64,000 bases of DNA from Brachymonas wangyanguii (GCF_045055315.1 NZ_CP173677.1:1364001-1428000); one strand, 5' to 3'. Shown: positions 6,922 through 15,788, numbered from the stretch's first letter. Numbers and translations: made by a program. Notes: generated by a model from the letters alone, not told the origin.

Positions 6922-8484
6922 ATGCAGATGCCCGCTATCACCTTGTCCCGGTCCTGCCTGTCGGTGCTAGCCGGCTGCAGCCTGCTGGTGCTCAGTCCGT
7001 TGGCGCAGGCCGCCAGCTGGGTGAGCGAGCAGGGCACGCTGCGCCCGCAAGCGCAACAGGCCTTGGCCACCCTGCAAAAATCGGCTGGCGAAGGCCTGAA
7101 TCCGGCCGATTACGGCGTCACGGCATTGGCACAGGCGCTGCAACAGGCCCAGGGCCAGAACCTGACGCCGGAACAGGCCAGCGGTCTGGACCAGAAGCTG
7201 AATCAGTCGGTCGAGCGCTACCTGAAGGACTTGCACAATGGCCGCGTCGATCCGCGCGTGCTCAAGGAAAACTACAACGACAGCCACCGCACCGCCTTTG
7301 ATCCGAAACTGGTGCTGGCACAGGCGCTCGACAGCGGTGACCTGAACCAGGCCTGGAAGGCGGCCACGCCGTCGTTCCCGGCGTACGCCAGCTTGCGCAA
7401 GGCGCTGCACCAGCTGCAGGCGCTGTCCGGCCATGCGGCCTGGGAAAGCAAGCTGCCGGCGCTGCCCAAATCGGGCCGGATTGCCGCCAACCAGGCATGG
7501 GCTGGCCTGCCGATCGTGGCGCAGCGCCTGGCTGCCCTGGGTGATATGGCGGCCGTGCCTGCCGGTACACCCACGACCTTGACACCGGCCCTGCGCGAGG
7601 GCCTGAAGGCCTTCCAGACCCGCCACAGCCTGACTGCCAATGGCCTGCTGGATCGAAAGACCGTTGATGCGCTCAATATCACGCCGGATGCCCGCGCGCA
7701 GCAGGTGGCACTGGCGATGGAACGCGCACGCTGGACGCCGCTGGCGCAGGGCAAGCGCATGATCGTGGTCAACGTGCCGCAATTCCGCCTGTATGGCTAT
7801 GAAATCGACCAGGGCAAGGTGATTCCCAAGGTCACCATGCGCGTGATTGTTGGCAAGACGCTGGATACGCGCACGCCGATGTTCGACGAGGACATGACCT
7901 ACGTCGAGTTCAGCCCGTACTGGAACGTGCCGATCTCGATCGCGCGCAGCGAAACCATTCCGCGCATCAAGCGCGATCCCGGCTACATGGCCCGCCAGGG
8001 TTTCGAGATCGTGCAGGGCAATTCGGTCAGCAGCAGCCCGTCGGCAGCCAACCTGAATGCGGTGCTCAACGGTAGCGCCCGCATCCGACAGAAGCCGGGT
8101 CCGCGCAACGCACTGGGGGATGTCAAGTTCATGTTCCCGAACAACATGAACATCTATCTGCACCACACGCCATCGACTGGCCTGTTCAACCGCGACAAGC
8201 GCGACCTGAGCCATGGCTGCGTGCGCGTGGAAGAGCCGGTGCAGCTGGCGCAATTCGTGCTGCAGGATGATCCGTCCTGGACCAAGGACCGCATCACCAA
8301 GGCCATGGGCGGTACCAAGCCGACGATTGCGCGCCTGAAGGAACCACTGCCGGTGGTGCTGACTTATAGCACCACGGTGGTGCTTGATGGCAAGCCGCAT
8401 TATTTTGCCGACCTGTACGGCCACGACAAGCTGCTGGCACAGCAGCTGGCCAAACGCAGTCCTGCAACTGTCAGCTCCAAGTAG
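6922..8484 (+). CDS. L,D-transpeptidase with YkuD domain (YcbB-like)
   Basis: A 520-residue exported enzyme that makes 3-3 (mDAP-mDAP) cross-links in peptidoglycan or attaches proteins to it. Residues 1-30 are a signal peptide ending LAQA. An N-terminal scaffold region follows, then a peptidoglycan-binding motif (LREGLKAFQTRHSLTANGLL), then the YkuD catalytic domain. The catalytic motif is present, with His414 and Ser-His-Gly-Cys ending at Cys433. Size and order match the large YcbB group. The ATG at 6922 has GGAG six bases upstream and gives a cleaner signal peptide than the ATG at 6910. The next gene, an exported DUF882 protein, is a frequent partner. Confidence 0.9.
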   Translation: MQMPAITLSRSCLSVLAGCSLLVLSPLAQAASWVSEQGTLRPQAQQALATLQKSAGEGLNPADYGVTALAQALQQAQGQNLTPEQASGLDQKLNQSVERYLKDLHNGRVDPRVLKENYNDSHRTAFDPKLVLAQALDSGDLNQAWKAATPSFPAYASLRKALHQLQALSGHAAWESKLPALPKSGRIAANQAWAGLPIVAQRLAALGDMAAVPAGTPTTLTPALREGLKAFQTRHSLTANGLLDRKTVDALNITPDARAQQVALAMERARWTPLAQGKRMIVVNVPQFRLYGYEIDQGKVIPKVTMRVIVGKTLDTRTPMFDEDMTYVEFSPYWNVPISIARSETIPRIKRDPGYMARQGFEIVQGNSVSSSPSAANLNAVLNGSARIRQKPGPRNALGDVKFMFPNNMNIYLHHTPSTGLFNRDKRDLSHGCVRVEEPVQLAQFVLQDDPSWTKDRITKAMGGTKPTIARLKEPLPVVLTYSTTVVLDGKPHYFADLYGHDKLLAQQLAKRSPATVSSK

Positions 8485-8554
8485 GCGTTGGCGTTACAAA
8501 AAACCGCTGGCGCCGAATAACCCTGCTGCCTACAATGACAGGTTAAGTAGTATC

Positions 8555-8599
8555 AAACCTGTGTCTATCTGTAGCCATCTGCAGCCAAAACACAGGTTT
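8555..8599 (+). promoter_or_regulatory. Long hairpin in the leader of the DUF882 gene
   Basis: AAACCTGTGT (8555-8564) and ACACAGGTTT (8590-8599) form perfect 10-bp arms around a 25-base loop, ending 20 bases before the DUF882 start. There is no T tract after it, so it is not an ordinary terminator. It could be an operator or a leader RNA hairpin. Confidence 0.4.
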
Positions 8600-8619
8600 T
8601 GCAGTTGGAGCAACAGGGT

Positions 8620-9168
8620 ATGCGATCTTCTCGCCGTGGTTTTCTGGGACAGGGCCTGCGCGCCGTAGCGGCAGGCGGGCTGGTGATGCAGGCAGCGCCT
8701 GCGATGGCGGCATTCGGTTACGGTCAGCGCCGGCTGTCACTGGACCATCTGCACACCAACGAGCGCCTGTCGCTGGTCTATGCGGTAGGGGAAGATTTCC
8801 TGCCGCAATCGATCAGCCGCCTGAACTATTTCCTGCGTGACCACTACACCGGCATTCCCGGTGACATGGATCCGCGCCTGTACGACATCATGCACCAGGT
8901 GCGCGGCCTGCTGGCAACGAATGCCCCGTTCGAGATCATCTCCGGCTACCGCAGCCCGGCTACCAACGAGCGCCTGCGCACGACGCGCGGTGGTGGCGTC
9001 GCCAAACAGAGCCTGCACACGCAGGGCAAGGCGGTGGATATCCGCATGACCGGCGTGCCGCTGGCGGAACTGCGCGATGCCGCCAAGTCATTGCAGGCTG
9101 GCGGCGTTGGCTACTACCCGCGCGACAACTTCGTGCATATCGATACCGGCCGCGTACGCTACTGGTAA
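8620..9168 (+). CDS. DUF882 / YcbK-family exported peptidase-like protein
   Basis: 182 residues, related to M15-type metallopeptidases that act on murein peptides. The N-terminus SSRRGFLGQGLRAVAAGG is a twin-arginine signal, so the folded protein is exported by Tat. Zinc-site elements are visible: SLHTQGKAVDIRM (His and Asp) and FVHIDTGRVRYW (His) near the C-terminus. The start at 8620 puts the twin Arg near the N-terminus; an upstream TTG is less likely. It lies 135 bases after the L,D-transpeptidase gene, supporting a shared role in cell-wall remodelling. Biochemical activity of this family is not firmly settled. Confidence 0.85.
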   Translation: MRSSRRGFLGQGLRAVAAGGLVMQAAPAMAAFGYGQRRLSLDHLHTNERLSLVYAVGEDFLPQSISRLNYFLRDHYTGIPGDMDPRLYDIMHQVRGLLATNAPFEIISGYRSPATNERLRTTRGGGVAKQSLHTQGKAVDIRMTGVPLAELRDAAKSLQAGGVGYYPRDNFVHIDTGRVRYW

Positions 9169-9199
9169 GCCCAAGGCAGCGCGCGGCCAGACAGCAGGA

Positions 9200-9679
9200 T
9201 CAGGCCGGTGCCTGCCAGTGTCCGCTCTTGCCGCCGATCTTCTCGAGCAGGCGCACGCCGCCAATTTCCATGCCGCGGTCGACCGCCTTGAGCATGTCGT
9301 AGATGGTCAGCAGGCCGGCCATGGTGCCGCTCAGGGCCTCCATTTCCACGCCGGTACGGCCCACGGTTTCGGTCGTCACGCGCAGGTGCATGCGCTGCAG
9401 TGCGGCTTCGGGCTCAAACTCCACGCCCACATGGGTCAGCGCCAGCGGGTGGCACAGTGGGATCAGCTGCGCCGTCTGCTTGGTGCCCTGGATCGCGGCC
9501 AGGCGTGCCACGCCCAGCACATCGCCTTTCTTCGCGCTGCCACTCATCAGCATGGCGAAGGTGTCCGGCTGCATGGTGATATGGCCGGTGGCGGTGGCAA
9601 TGCGGCGGGTTTCGGCCTTGCTGCCGACATCGACCATATGGGCCTGGCCGGTGCTGTCAAAATGGGTCAGTTCACTCAT
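9200..9679 (-). CDS. moaC: Cyclic pyranopterin monophosphate synthase MoaC
   Basis: 159 residues, the normal MoaC length. With MoaA it converts GTP to cyclic pyranopterin monophosphate, the first step of molybdenum cofactor synthesis. Family motifs are GDVLGVARLAAIQGTKQT, the LIPLCHPL segment, and MEALSGTMAGLLTIYDMLKA. It is divergent from mobB with only 16 bases between the starts, so the two share one tiny control region. The remaining cofactor genes follow on the other strand. Confidence 0.97.
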   Translation of the reverse strand: MSELTHFDSTGQAHMVDVGSKAETRRIATATGHITMQPDTFAMLMSGSAKKGDVLGVARLAAIQGTKQTAQLIPLCHPLALTHVGVEFEPEAALQRMHLRVTTETVGRTGVEMEALSGTMAGLLTIYDMLKAVDRGMEIGGVRLLEKIGGKSGHWQAPA

Positions 9680-9695
9680 GGGGAAAACAAGGAAT

Positions 9696-10253
9696 ATGGC
9701 TGAAGAGAATCCGACAAGTGTAGCGGCTGTGCCGGGCCTGCCACCGGTGCTGGGCATGGTGGGCTGGTCTGGCAGCGGCAAGACCACGCTGCTGGAGCAG
9801 TTGCTGCCGGTGTTGCGGGCGCGTGGCGTCTCGGTCTCGGTGATCAAGCACAGCCACCATGACATCGTGCTGGATGTGCCGGGCAAGGACAGCGACCGCC
9901 ACCGCCGTGCCGGTGCGCAGGAGGTGATGGTGGTATCACCGTATCGCTGGGGCCTGTTTGCCGAGACCGCCGAGATGCCGACGCTGCAACAGCAACTGCA
10001 GCGGCTGGCGCCAGTCGATCTGGTGCTGGTGGAAGGGCAGAAACAGCTGGCGATTCCCAAGATCGAGATTTACCGGCCAGCGGTAGGCGCATTGCCGCGC
10101 TACCCGACGGACTGTCATATCATTGCCGTAGCCAGTGACGCCGCCCCCGGACCGGAGGGCGCGCCGCCGGGCATCGCCTGGCTGGACCTGGACGATGTGC
10201 CAGGCGTGGCCGATTTCCTGCAGCAGTGGCTGCAGCGACAGCAACAGAAGTGA
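9696..10253 (+). CDS. mobB: Molybdopterin-guanine dinucleotide biosynthesis adaptor MobB
   Basis: 185 residues. The P-loop GWSGSGKTTLLEQLL near the N-terminus and KHSHHD, then DVPGKDSDRHRRAGA, are typical of MobB, a GTP-binding helper for the guanylyltransferase MobA. It is not essential for cofactor synthesis in model species. It starts 16 bases from the divergent moaC start and is the first gene of a tight run mobB-moaD-moaE-mobA-moeA-mog. Confidence 0.93.
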   Translation: MAEENPTSVAAVPGLPPVLGMVGWSGSGKTTLLEQLLPVLRARGVSVSVIKHSHHDIVLDVPGKDSDRHRRAGAQEVMVVSPYRWGLFAETAEMPTLQQQLQRLAPVDLVLVEGQKQLAIPKIEIYRPAVGALPRYPTDCHIIAVASDAAPGPEGAPPGIAWLDLDDVPGVADFLQQWLQRQQQK

Positions 10254-10261
10254 CCCCAACC

Positions 10262-10510
10262 ATGATTCGAATTCTTTACTTTGGCATGCTGCGTGACAAG
10301 CTGGGCTGTGACCAGGAGCAGCTCGAATGGCAGGGCGGCAGCACCGAACAGCTGCTGGCGCAACTGCGCAGCCGTGATGCCCAGTGGGCCGAGGCGCTCG
10401 CGCCGGGCCAGGTGTTCCGCGTGGCGGTGAACCGCCAGATGGCTTACGAAGACATGCCGATCCCGGATGGTGCCGAAGTCGGCATCCTGCCGCCGGTCAC
10501 GGGAGGCTGA
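10262..10510 (+). CDS. moaD: Molybdopterin synthase small subunit MoaD
   Basis: 82 residues with a ubiquitin-like fold. The C-terminus ILPPVTGG ends in the Gly-Gly that is adenylated and thiocarboxylated to supply sulfur. It acts with MoaE to convert cyclic pyranopterin monophosphate into molybdopterin. It lies 8 bases after mobB and 2 bases before moaE, so translation of the subunits is probably coupled. Confidence 0.95.
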   Translation: MIRILYFGMLRDKLGCDQEQLEWQGGSTEQLLAQLRSRDAQWAEALAPGQVFRVAVNRQMAYEDMPIPDGAEVGILPPVTGG

Positions 10511-10512
10511 GC

Positions 10513-10974
10513 ATGTGGCTGAAGGTGACGGTGCAGGAAGCCGCATTCGACCTGCAACAGGAAGAACGCCTGCTGCTGGCAGAAGCCGGTGATGCCGGCG
10601 CGCTGGTGGCGTTTCAGGGCATGGTACGAGCGCACGATCAGGAACATCCGCTGGCGGCGCTGCATCTGGAACACTACCCTGGCATGACCGAAGGCGAGAT
10701 CGAGCGCATTGCGCAGCAGGCCGCTGAACGCTGGCCGGTATCGGCCTGCCGCGTGATCCACCGCGTGGGCCGGCTCACGCCCGGCGAGGGCATCGTGCTG
10801 GTACTGGTGGCATCGGCACATCGCCGTGCCGCATTTGCGGCCTGCGAATACCTGATGGACTTTCTCAAGACCGAGGCGCCGTTCTGGAAGCGCGAGGAAT
10901 TTGCTGACGGTAGCCACAGCTGGGTTGCCGCCAAATCCAGCGATGACGCGGCGCGCGAGCGCTGGCAGGCATGA
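10513..10974 (+). CDS. moaE: Molybdopterin synthase catalytic subunit MoaE
   Basis: 153 residues, the normal length. Motifs include VAFQGMVRAHDQ, LEHYPGMTEGEIERI, SAHRRAAFAACEYLMDFLK and TEAPFWKRE, the last holding the active-site Lys. It accepts sulfur from the MoaD thiocarboxylate to build the dithiolene. The start is 2 bases after the moaD stop and its end overlaps the mobA start by 4 bases, as ATGA. Confidence 0.96.
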   Translation: MWLKVTVQEAAFDLQQEERLLLAEAGDAGALVAFQGMVRAHDQEHPLAALHLEHYPGMTEGEIERIAQQAAERWPVSACRVIHRVGRLTPGEGIVLVLVASAHRRAAFAACEYLMDFLKTEAPFWKREEFADGSHSWVAAKSSDDAARERWQA

Positions 10975-11564
10975 CGCAGGTGCTCGGCCTGCTGCTGGCC
11001 GGCGGGGAAGGACGACGCATGGGCGGACGGGACAAGGGTCAAGTGCTGTTCAAGGGCAGGCCCTTGGCGCAGCATGTGCTGGAGCGGCTGCAGCCACAAG
11101 TGCAGCAGGTGCTGATCAGCGCCAACCGCCATCTGCCGGAATACCAGGCGCTGGGAACACCGGTCATGCGCGATGCCGAACGCTGGCAGGGCATGGGACC
11201 GCTGGCGGCGCTGGCCACGCTGGCTGGGGAAGATGTGGCTGACCCAGCGCCCGATTGCCTGCAACTGGTGCCGTGCGACACGCCGCATCTGCCGTCAGAT
11301 CTGGTAGCGCAGCTGCTGCAGGCGCTGCAGCAGGATCCCTCGCTCGAACTGGTCTACCCCTCTACCACGGAGGGAGTACAGCCCGCCTGTCTGCTGGCAC
11401 AATGGTCCGTCGTGGCCAGCGTGCCGGACTACCTGATGCAGGGCGGCCGCAGCCTGCGTGGCTGGATCGCAGGCCGCCGCGCTGCCGCCGTGCCGTTTGC
11501 GACGGCCACCGATTTTGCCAATGCCAATGATCCGCAGACACTGGCCCGGCTTGAACAACCCTGA
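10971..11564 (+). CDS. mobA: Molybdenum cofactor guanylyltransferase MobA
   Basis: 197 residues. The N-terminal nucleotide-binding motif LLAGGEGRRMGGRDKG is diagnostic. The enzyme adds GMP to molybdenum cofactor, forming the bis-MGD form used by enzymes of the DMSO reductase family. Its presence with mobB suggests the organism makes such oxidoreductases, which lie outside this window. It overlaps moaE by 4 bases and is followed by moeA after 12 bases. Confidence 0.95.
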   Translation: MTQVLGLLLAGGEGRRMGGRDKGQVLFKGRPLAQHVLERLQPQVQQVLISANRHLPEYQALGTPVMRDAERWQGMGPLAALATLAGEDVADPAPDCLQLVPCDTPHLPSDLVAQLLQALQQDPSLELVYPSTTEGVQPACLLAQWSVVASVPDYLMQGGRSLRGWIAGRRAAAVPFATATDFANANDPQTLARLEQP

Positions 11565-11576
11565 TTCCGAGACACC

Positions 11577-12788
11577 ATGCTTCTTGATTACTACGATGCA
11601 CGCCGGCAGCTGCTGGCCTCCCTGCCCGCCGTGACCGACAGCCAGGTGCTGCCGCTGACGCAGGCCGTGGGCCGGGTGCTGGCCGCCGATGTTGCCGCCA
11701 GCTACGACACGCCGCAATTCGACAACAGCGCCATGGATGGCTACGCCATCGCCGATCCGCAGGCCGACCGACTGCAGTTCAGCCTGGTCGGCCGTATTGC
11801 CGCCGGCGACAGCGCCGAAGGCGTGCAGCTGCAGCCAGGCCAGGCGGTCCGTATCTTTACCGGTGCACCGGTGCCGGCTGGCACCAGCGCCGTGGTGCCG
11901 CAGGAAGAGGTCGAGGCCGGCGAGGGCGGGATTACGCTGCAGCGCGTCGCGCGTGCCGGCCAGCATATCCGCTACCGTGCCGAAGAATACGCCGCTGGCA
12001 GCCAGCTGCTGGCCGCCGGCACCAGGCTGGATGCAGCTGCCATCGGCCTGGCTGCCAGCCAGGGCCATGCCAGCCTGCCAGTGCTGCGTCCGCTGCGCGT
12101 TACCGTCTTCTCCAGCGGTGATGAGCTGCGTGAGCCGGGCCAGCCGCTTGGCCCGGGCCAGATTTACGATGCCAATCGCTTCCAGATGCTGGCCTGGCTG
12201 GCGGGCATGCAGGTCGAGTTGGTCGATGGCGGTGCGCTGCCCGATGACGCCCAGGTCACCAGCGAGCGGCTGGAAGCGGCAGCGCAACAATCCGATGTGA
12301 TCCTGACCAGCGGTGGCGTTTCCGTCGGCGAAGAGGACCATGTGCGCAATGCGCTGTTGCGCATCGGCAAGATCGAGTTCTGGAAGCTGGCCATCAAGCC
12401 CGGCAAGCCGTTTGCCTGGGGCCAATCCGGCCGCGCCCAGATCTTCATGCTGCCGGGCAACCCGGTGGCGACTTTCGTCACCTTCTTCATGCTAGTGGCA
12501 CCGGCGCTGCGCCGCATGCAAGGCCTGGCCCAGACCGATCCGCTCAGCTTCCGTGCCACGGCCAGCTTTGAGCGCAGCAAGCGTGAACCGCGCCGTGAGT
12601 TCCTGCGTGGCGTGGCCAGCGTGGGGCCGGACGGCCAGTGGAGCGTGCGTGCGCTGCAGGGCCAGAGCTCGGTCATGCTGTCGGCCTGCGTGGCCGCCAA
12701 TGTGCTGATCGAAATGCTGCCCGATACCCCGGTAGCCGTGGGCGATACGCTCACGGTCTACCCGCTGCCCGGCAAAGGAGTGCTGTGA
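11577..12788 (+). CDS. moeA: Molybdopterin molybdenumtransferase MoeA
   Basis: 403 residues, typical of MoeA. It inserts molybdate into adenylylated molybdopterin. Visible motifs are YDTPQFDNSAMDGYAI near the N-terminus, RIFTGAPVPAGTSAVVPQE, VFSSGDELREPG and TSGGVSVGEEDHV, the last from the MoeA/Mog nucleotide-binding fold. Its stop codon shares one base with the mog start (TGATG), so translation is probably coupled. Confidence 0.96.
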   Translation: MLLDYYDARRQLLASLPAVTDSQVLPLTQAVGRVLAADVAASYDTPQFDNSAMDGYAIADPQADRLQFSLVGRIAAGDSAEGVQLQPGQAVRIFTGAPVPAGTSAVVPQEEVEAGEGGITLQRVARAGQHIRYRAEEYAAGSQLLAAGTRLDAAAIGLAASQGHASLPVLRPLRVTVFSSGDELREPGQPLGPGQIYDANRFQMLAWLAGMQVELVDGGALPDDAQVTSERLEAAAQQSDVILTSGGVSVGEEDHVRNALLRIGKIEFWKLAIKPGKPFAWGQSGRAQIFMLPGNPVATFVTFFMLVAPALRRMQGLAQTDPLSFRATASFERSKREPRREFLRGVASVGPDGQWSVRALQGQSSVMLSACVAANVLIEMLPDTPVAVGDTLTVYPLPGKGVL

Positions 12789-13372
12789 TGACCGAATCGA
12801 CCCTGCCTGAAATCACCATCGGCCTGGTCTCGGTGAGTGACCGCGCCAGCAGCGGCGTCTACCAGGACGAGGGCCTGCCGGCGCTGCGCGAGTGGCTGCA
12901 GGCGGCGCTGCGCAATCCGGTGCAGTTCGAGGAACGCCTGATTCCCGACGAACAGCCGGTGATCGAAGCCACGCTGAAAGAGCTGGCCGATACGCGCGGC
13001 TGCTGCCTGGTGCTGACCACCGGTGGCACCGGCCCGTCGCCGCGTGACGTGACGCCGGAAGCCACGCTGGCCGTGGCCGATCGCGTCATGCCCGGTTTTG
13101 GCGAACAGATGCGCCAGGTCAGCCTGCACTACGTGCCGACGGCGATCCTGTCACGCCAGGTGGGCGTGACACGCGGCACCTGCCTGATGCTGAACCTGCC
13201 CGGTCGACCCAAGTCGATCCGCGAGACGCTGGAAGGCGTGCGCGCTGACGATGGTGCGGTGCTGGTGCACGGCGTGTTTGCCTCGGTGCCGTACTGTATC
13301 GAGCTGATGGGCGGCCCGTATATCGAGACGCACGCCGAATACGTGACGGCTTTCCGTCCGAAAAAGAAGTAA
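12788..13372 (+). CDS. mog: Molybdopterin adenylyltransferase Mog
   Basis: 194 residues. It adenylates molybdopterin before metal insertion by MoeA. Motifs are VSVSDRASSGVYQDEG near the N-terminus and LTTGGTGPSPRDVTPEAT for nucleotide binding. The length and the ASSGVYQDEG segment favour Mog over MoaB. It is the last gene of the mobB-to-mog run and converges on moaA, with 24 bases between the stops and no clear terminator. Confidence 0.93.
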   Translation: MTESTLPEITIGLVSVSDRASSGVYQDEGLPALREWLQAALRNPVQFEERLIPDEQPVIEATLKELADTRGCCLVLTTGGTGPSPRDVTPEATLAVADRVMPGFGEQMRQVSLHYVPTAILSRQVGVTRGTCLMLNLPGRPKSIRETLEGVRADDGAVLVHGVFASVPYCIELMGGPYIETHAEYVTAFRPKKK

Positions 13373-13396
13373 GGCGAACCGGCCGAGACCGGTGGC

Positions 13397-14380
13397 TCAG
13401 CCGCCGGTCATCGACATGAAGCGGATCGTCTGCTCGGGCTTTTCCAGGAACTCGTGGCGTTCCGGCTTGAGCTCGATGGCTTCGCGGATGGCGGCTTCGA
13501 GCTCTGCATCCGAGCAGCCGGCGCGCAGCAGCGGACGCAGCTCAAAGCTCTGCTCCTGACCCAGGCACATGTACAGCGTGCCATCCACCGCCAGCCGCAC
13601 GCGGTTGCAGGCGGCGCAGAAGTGCTGCGACATCGGCGTGATCAGGCCCAGCGTGAAGCCGGAATCCGGACTGATCCAGTAGCGCGCCGGGCCACCGCCG
13701 AGCTTGGCCTCACTCGGGATCAGGCCGTATTTCTGCTGCAGCTCCCAGGTCAGATCGGTCAGCGACAGGCCCTGTGTTTCGCGGCCGGTGTGGCCCATCG
13801 GCATGGCCTCGATCAGGCGCAGCACGAAATCGTTCTCCATGCAGAAGTGAACCATGGCGTCGAGGTCGATATCGTTCACGCCGACCATCGGCACCATATT
13901 GATCTTGATGCGCGTGAAGCCGGCGTCCTTGGCGGCCTGCAGGCCGTTGAGCACCTTCTCCAGCGTATCGCTGCCGGTGATCTGCTGCACGCATTCGCCA
14001 CGCAGCGAATCCAGACTCACGTTGAGGCGGTCCACGCCGGCATCACGCAGTGCCTGCGCATGCTTGACCAGCTGTGTGCCATTGGTGGTGAGCGAGAGGT
14101 CTTCCACCTGGGGCAGGGCGGCAATGCGCGCGGCCAGCTCAGGCAGATTGCGGCGCAGCAGCGGCTCGCCGCCAGTGAGGCGGAAACGCGTCGTACCCAT
14201 GCGCGCAAAAGCGGCGATCACGCGTTCGACCTCGTCAAAGGTGAGCCAGTTCTCCGGCTCTTCGAAACCGCGGAATCCCTTGGGAATGCAGTAGCTGCAA
14301 CGCAGGTCGCAGCGGTCCGTCACCGATACGCGCAGGTAGTCGATGGTGCGGCCAAAACGGTCTTGCAGGCTGATAGTCAT
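13397..14380 (-). CDS. moaA: GTP 3',8-cyclase MoaA
   Basis: 327 residues, a radical SAM enzyme that starts molybdenum cofactor synthesis. The N-terminal cluster motif has Cys24, Cys28 and Cys31 (TDRCDLRCSYC). The C-terminal cluster is in FCAACNRVRL and a Cys 14 residues on. The protein ends in Gly-Gly (FMSMTGG), which is needed for GTP cyclisation. The start at 14380 aligns with MoaA N-termini; a longer in-frame extension is not supported. It converges on mog and is probably transcribed alone. Confidence 0.97.
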   Translation of the reverse strand: MTISLQDRFGRTIDYLRVSVTDRCDLRCSYCIPKGFRGFEEPENWLTFDEVERVIAAFARMGTTRFRLTGGEPLLRRNLPELAARIAALPQVEDLSLTTNGTQLVKHAQALRDAGVDRLNVSLDSLRGECVQQITGSDTLEKVLNGLQAAKDAGFTRIKINMVPMVGVNDIDLDAMVHFCMENDFVLRLIEAMPMGHTGRETQGLSLTDLTWELQQKYGLIPSEAKLGGGPARYWISPDSGFTLGLITPMSQHFCAACNRVRLAVDGTLYMCLGQEQSFELRPLLRAGCSDAELEAAIREAIELKPERHEFLEKPEQTIRFMSMTGG

Positions 14381-14432
14381 GCAGCGATTGTCGCTGTTTT
14401 TAGAATCCGTACAGAGGGAGGGCTTGCGCGTA

Positions 14433-15113
14433 TCAGGTGAATCGGGTCGGGCAGCAGAAATCCATGGGCTGGCCGCTGAGTGGATGCGGGATCTGCAGCG
14501 CATAGGCATGCAGCAGCAGGCGCGCTGCCATGGCCTGATTCGCGGCATCACCATACAGGGTATCGCCCACGATCGGGTGTCCGATGGACAACAGGTGCAC
14601 GCGCAGCTGGTGCGAGCGGCCGGTGACCGGCTCCAAGTCCAGCACGCTGTGCGGCTGTGCCGGCCGAAAGAAATCCGCTGCCAGTCCCGCGCATGCGTCC
14701 TGCGGCCCGAGCCGACGCCAGTGCGTCACGCTCGGCTTGCCGATGGCATGGTCGACCTTGCTGCGCGGGCGGTTCGGCCAGTCCACGATCAGCGGTGCGT
14801 CAATCGTGCTCCAGTCCGGCAGCAGTGGCAGTTCGCCCTGCACGATGGCGACATAGCGCTTGTGCGTGCGGCGTTCGGCAAAGTGCAGGCTCAGCGTGCG
14901 CTGCGCCTCGATGCCGCGTGCCATCAGCAGCAGACCGCTGGTGCCCATGTCCAGCCGGTGCACAATCAGCGCATCGGGAAACTGCGCCTGCACGCGCACG
15001 CTGAGCGAATCGTGGTTGTCCGGGCCACGGCCGGGCACTGACAACAGGCCGGACGGCTTGTCCAGCACGATCATCGCCTCGTCGCAATAGACAATAGGCA
15101 GTGCGGCACTCAT
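14433..15113 (-). CDS. rluA: RluA-family pseudouridine synthase
   Basis: 226 residues. The catalytic motif HRLDMGTSGLLLMA contains the essential Asp, and PVTGRSHQLRVHLLSIGHPI is the second conserved block. Lack of an N-terminal S4 domain and the short length match RluA, which modifies 23S rRNA U746 and tRNA U32. The start overlaps the stop of the upstream GNAT gene by 4 bases, so the two form an operon. Confidence 0.85.
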   Translation of the reverse strand: MSAALPIVYCDEAMIVLDKPSGLLSVPGRGPDNHDSLSVRVQAQFPDALIVHRLDMGTSGLLLMARGIEAQRTLSLHFAERRTHKRYVAIVQGELPLLPDWSTIDAPLIVDWPNRPRSKVDHAIGKPSVTHWRRLGPQDACAGLAADFFRPAQPHSVLDLEPVTGRSHQLRVHLLSIGHPIVGDTLYGDAANQAMAARLLLHAYALQIPHPLSGQPMDFCCPTRFT

Positions 15114-15640
15114 TCGGGCAGGGTCTCCGCGCCGTCACCCAGCACCCGTTCGACCATCACGATATCGAGCCAGCGCCCATGCTTCCAGCCGCAATTGCGG
15201 ATGATGCCGACCTCGCTGAAGCCGAAATGGCGGTGCAGGCCGCGCGAGCCGTGGTTGTCCGAATCGCCAATCACCGCCATCAGCTTGCGGATGCCGAGTG
15301 CTTCGGCCTGGCGGATCAGTTCGCCCAGCAGCTGCGTGCCCAGGCCCTGGCCGACGGCATCAGGCGCCAGATAGATGCTGTCTTCGGCGCTGTAGCGGAA
15401 GGCGGCGCGTGGCCGGAACCAGTTGCAGTAGGCAAAGCCCTGCACCTGGCCATCGATTTCCACCACCAGCCAGGGCAGGCCACGGCTGTGCACTTCGTCG
15501 ATGCGCTGGCGCATCTGTTCGGGGGAAGGAGCTTCGGTTTCAAAAGTGCCGGTGCTGTGCAGCACATGGTAGGCATAGATGGCGGTGATGCGTGGAATGT
15601 CGGCCTCGGTGGCCGGCCGGATCAGGGGCGTTGCAGACAT
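15110..15640 (-). CDS. GNAT N-acetyltransferase, phosphinothricin/methionine-sulfone type
   Basis: 176 residues. The acetyl-CoA binding stretch (SIYLAPDAVGQGLGTQLLGE) and the C-terminal LHRHFGFSEVGIIRNCGWKH with WLDIVMVER match the Pat/YncA group of GNAT enzymes, which acetylate phosphinothricin-like amino acids and methionine sulfone. Actual substrate is unknown. It overlaps rluA by 4 bases (ATGA). Its start lies close to, and divergent from, the rpsP promoter. Confidence 0.85.
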   Translation of the reverse strand: MSATPLIRPATEADIPRITAIYAYHVLHSTGTFETEAPSPEQMRQRIDEVHSRGLPWLVVEIDGQVQGFAYCNWFRPRAAFRYSAEDSIYLAPDAVGQGLGTQLLGELIRQAEALGIRKLMAVIGDSDNHGSRGLHRHFGFSEVGIIRNCGWKHGRWLDIVMVERVLGDGAETLPE

Positions 15641-15672
15641 GGAACGGAATCGGAGAGAAAAAAGCGCTGGGC

Positions 15673-15702
15673 TTGAGTAAGCAGGAGGTCTGCGTTTATA
15701 AT
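15673..15702 (+). promoter_or_regulatory. Promoter of the rpsP operon
   Basis: TTGAGT (15673-15678) and a perfect TATAAT (15697-15702) are spaced by 18 bases. They lie 86 bases before the rpsP start, leaving a leader of about 80 bases. Confidence 0.75.
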
Positions 15703-15788
15703 CTTGTGTTTTCAGTGTGTCGCTGGCCGGGTGGCCAGTCGCGTGTCTCAAACGCTGGAAGAATTTTTACCACCCAAAGGATATCACC

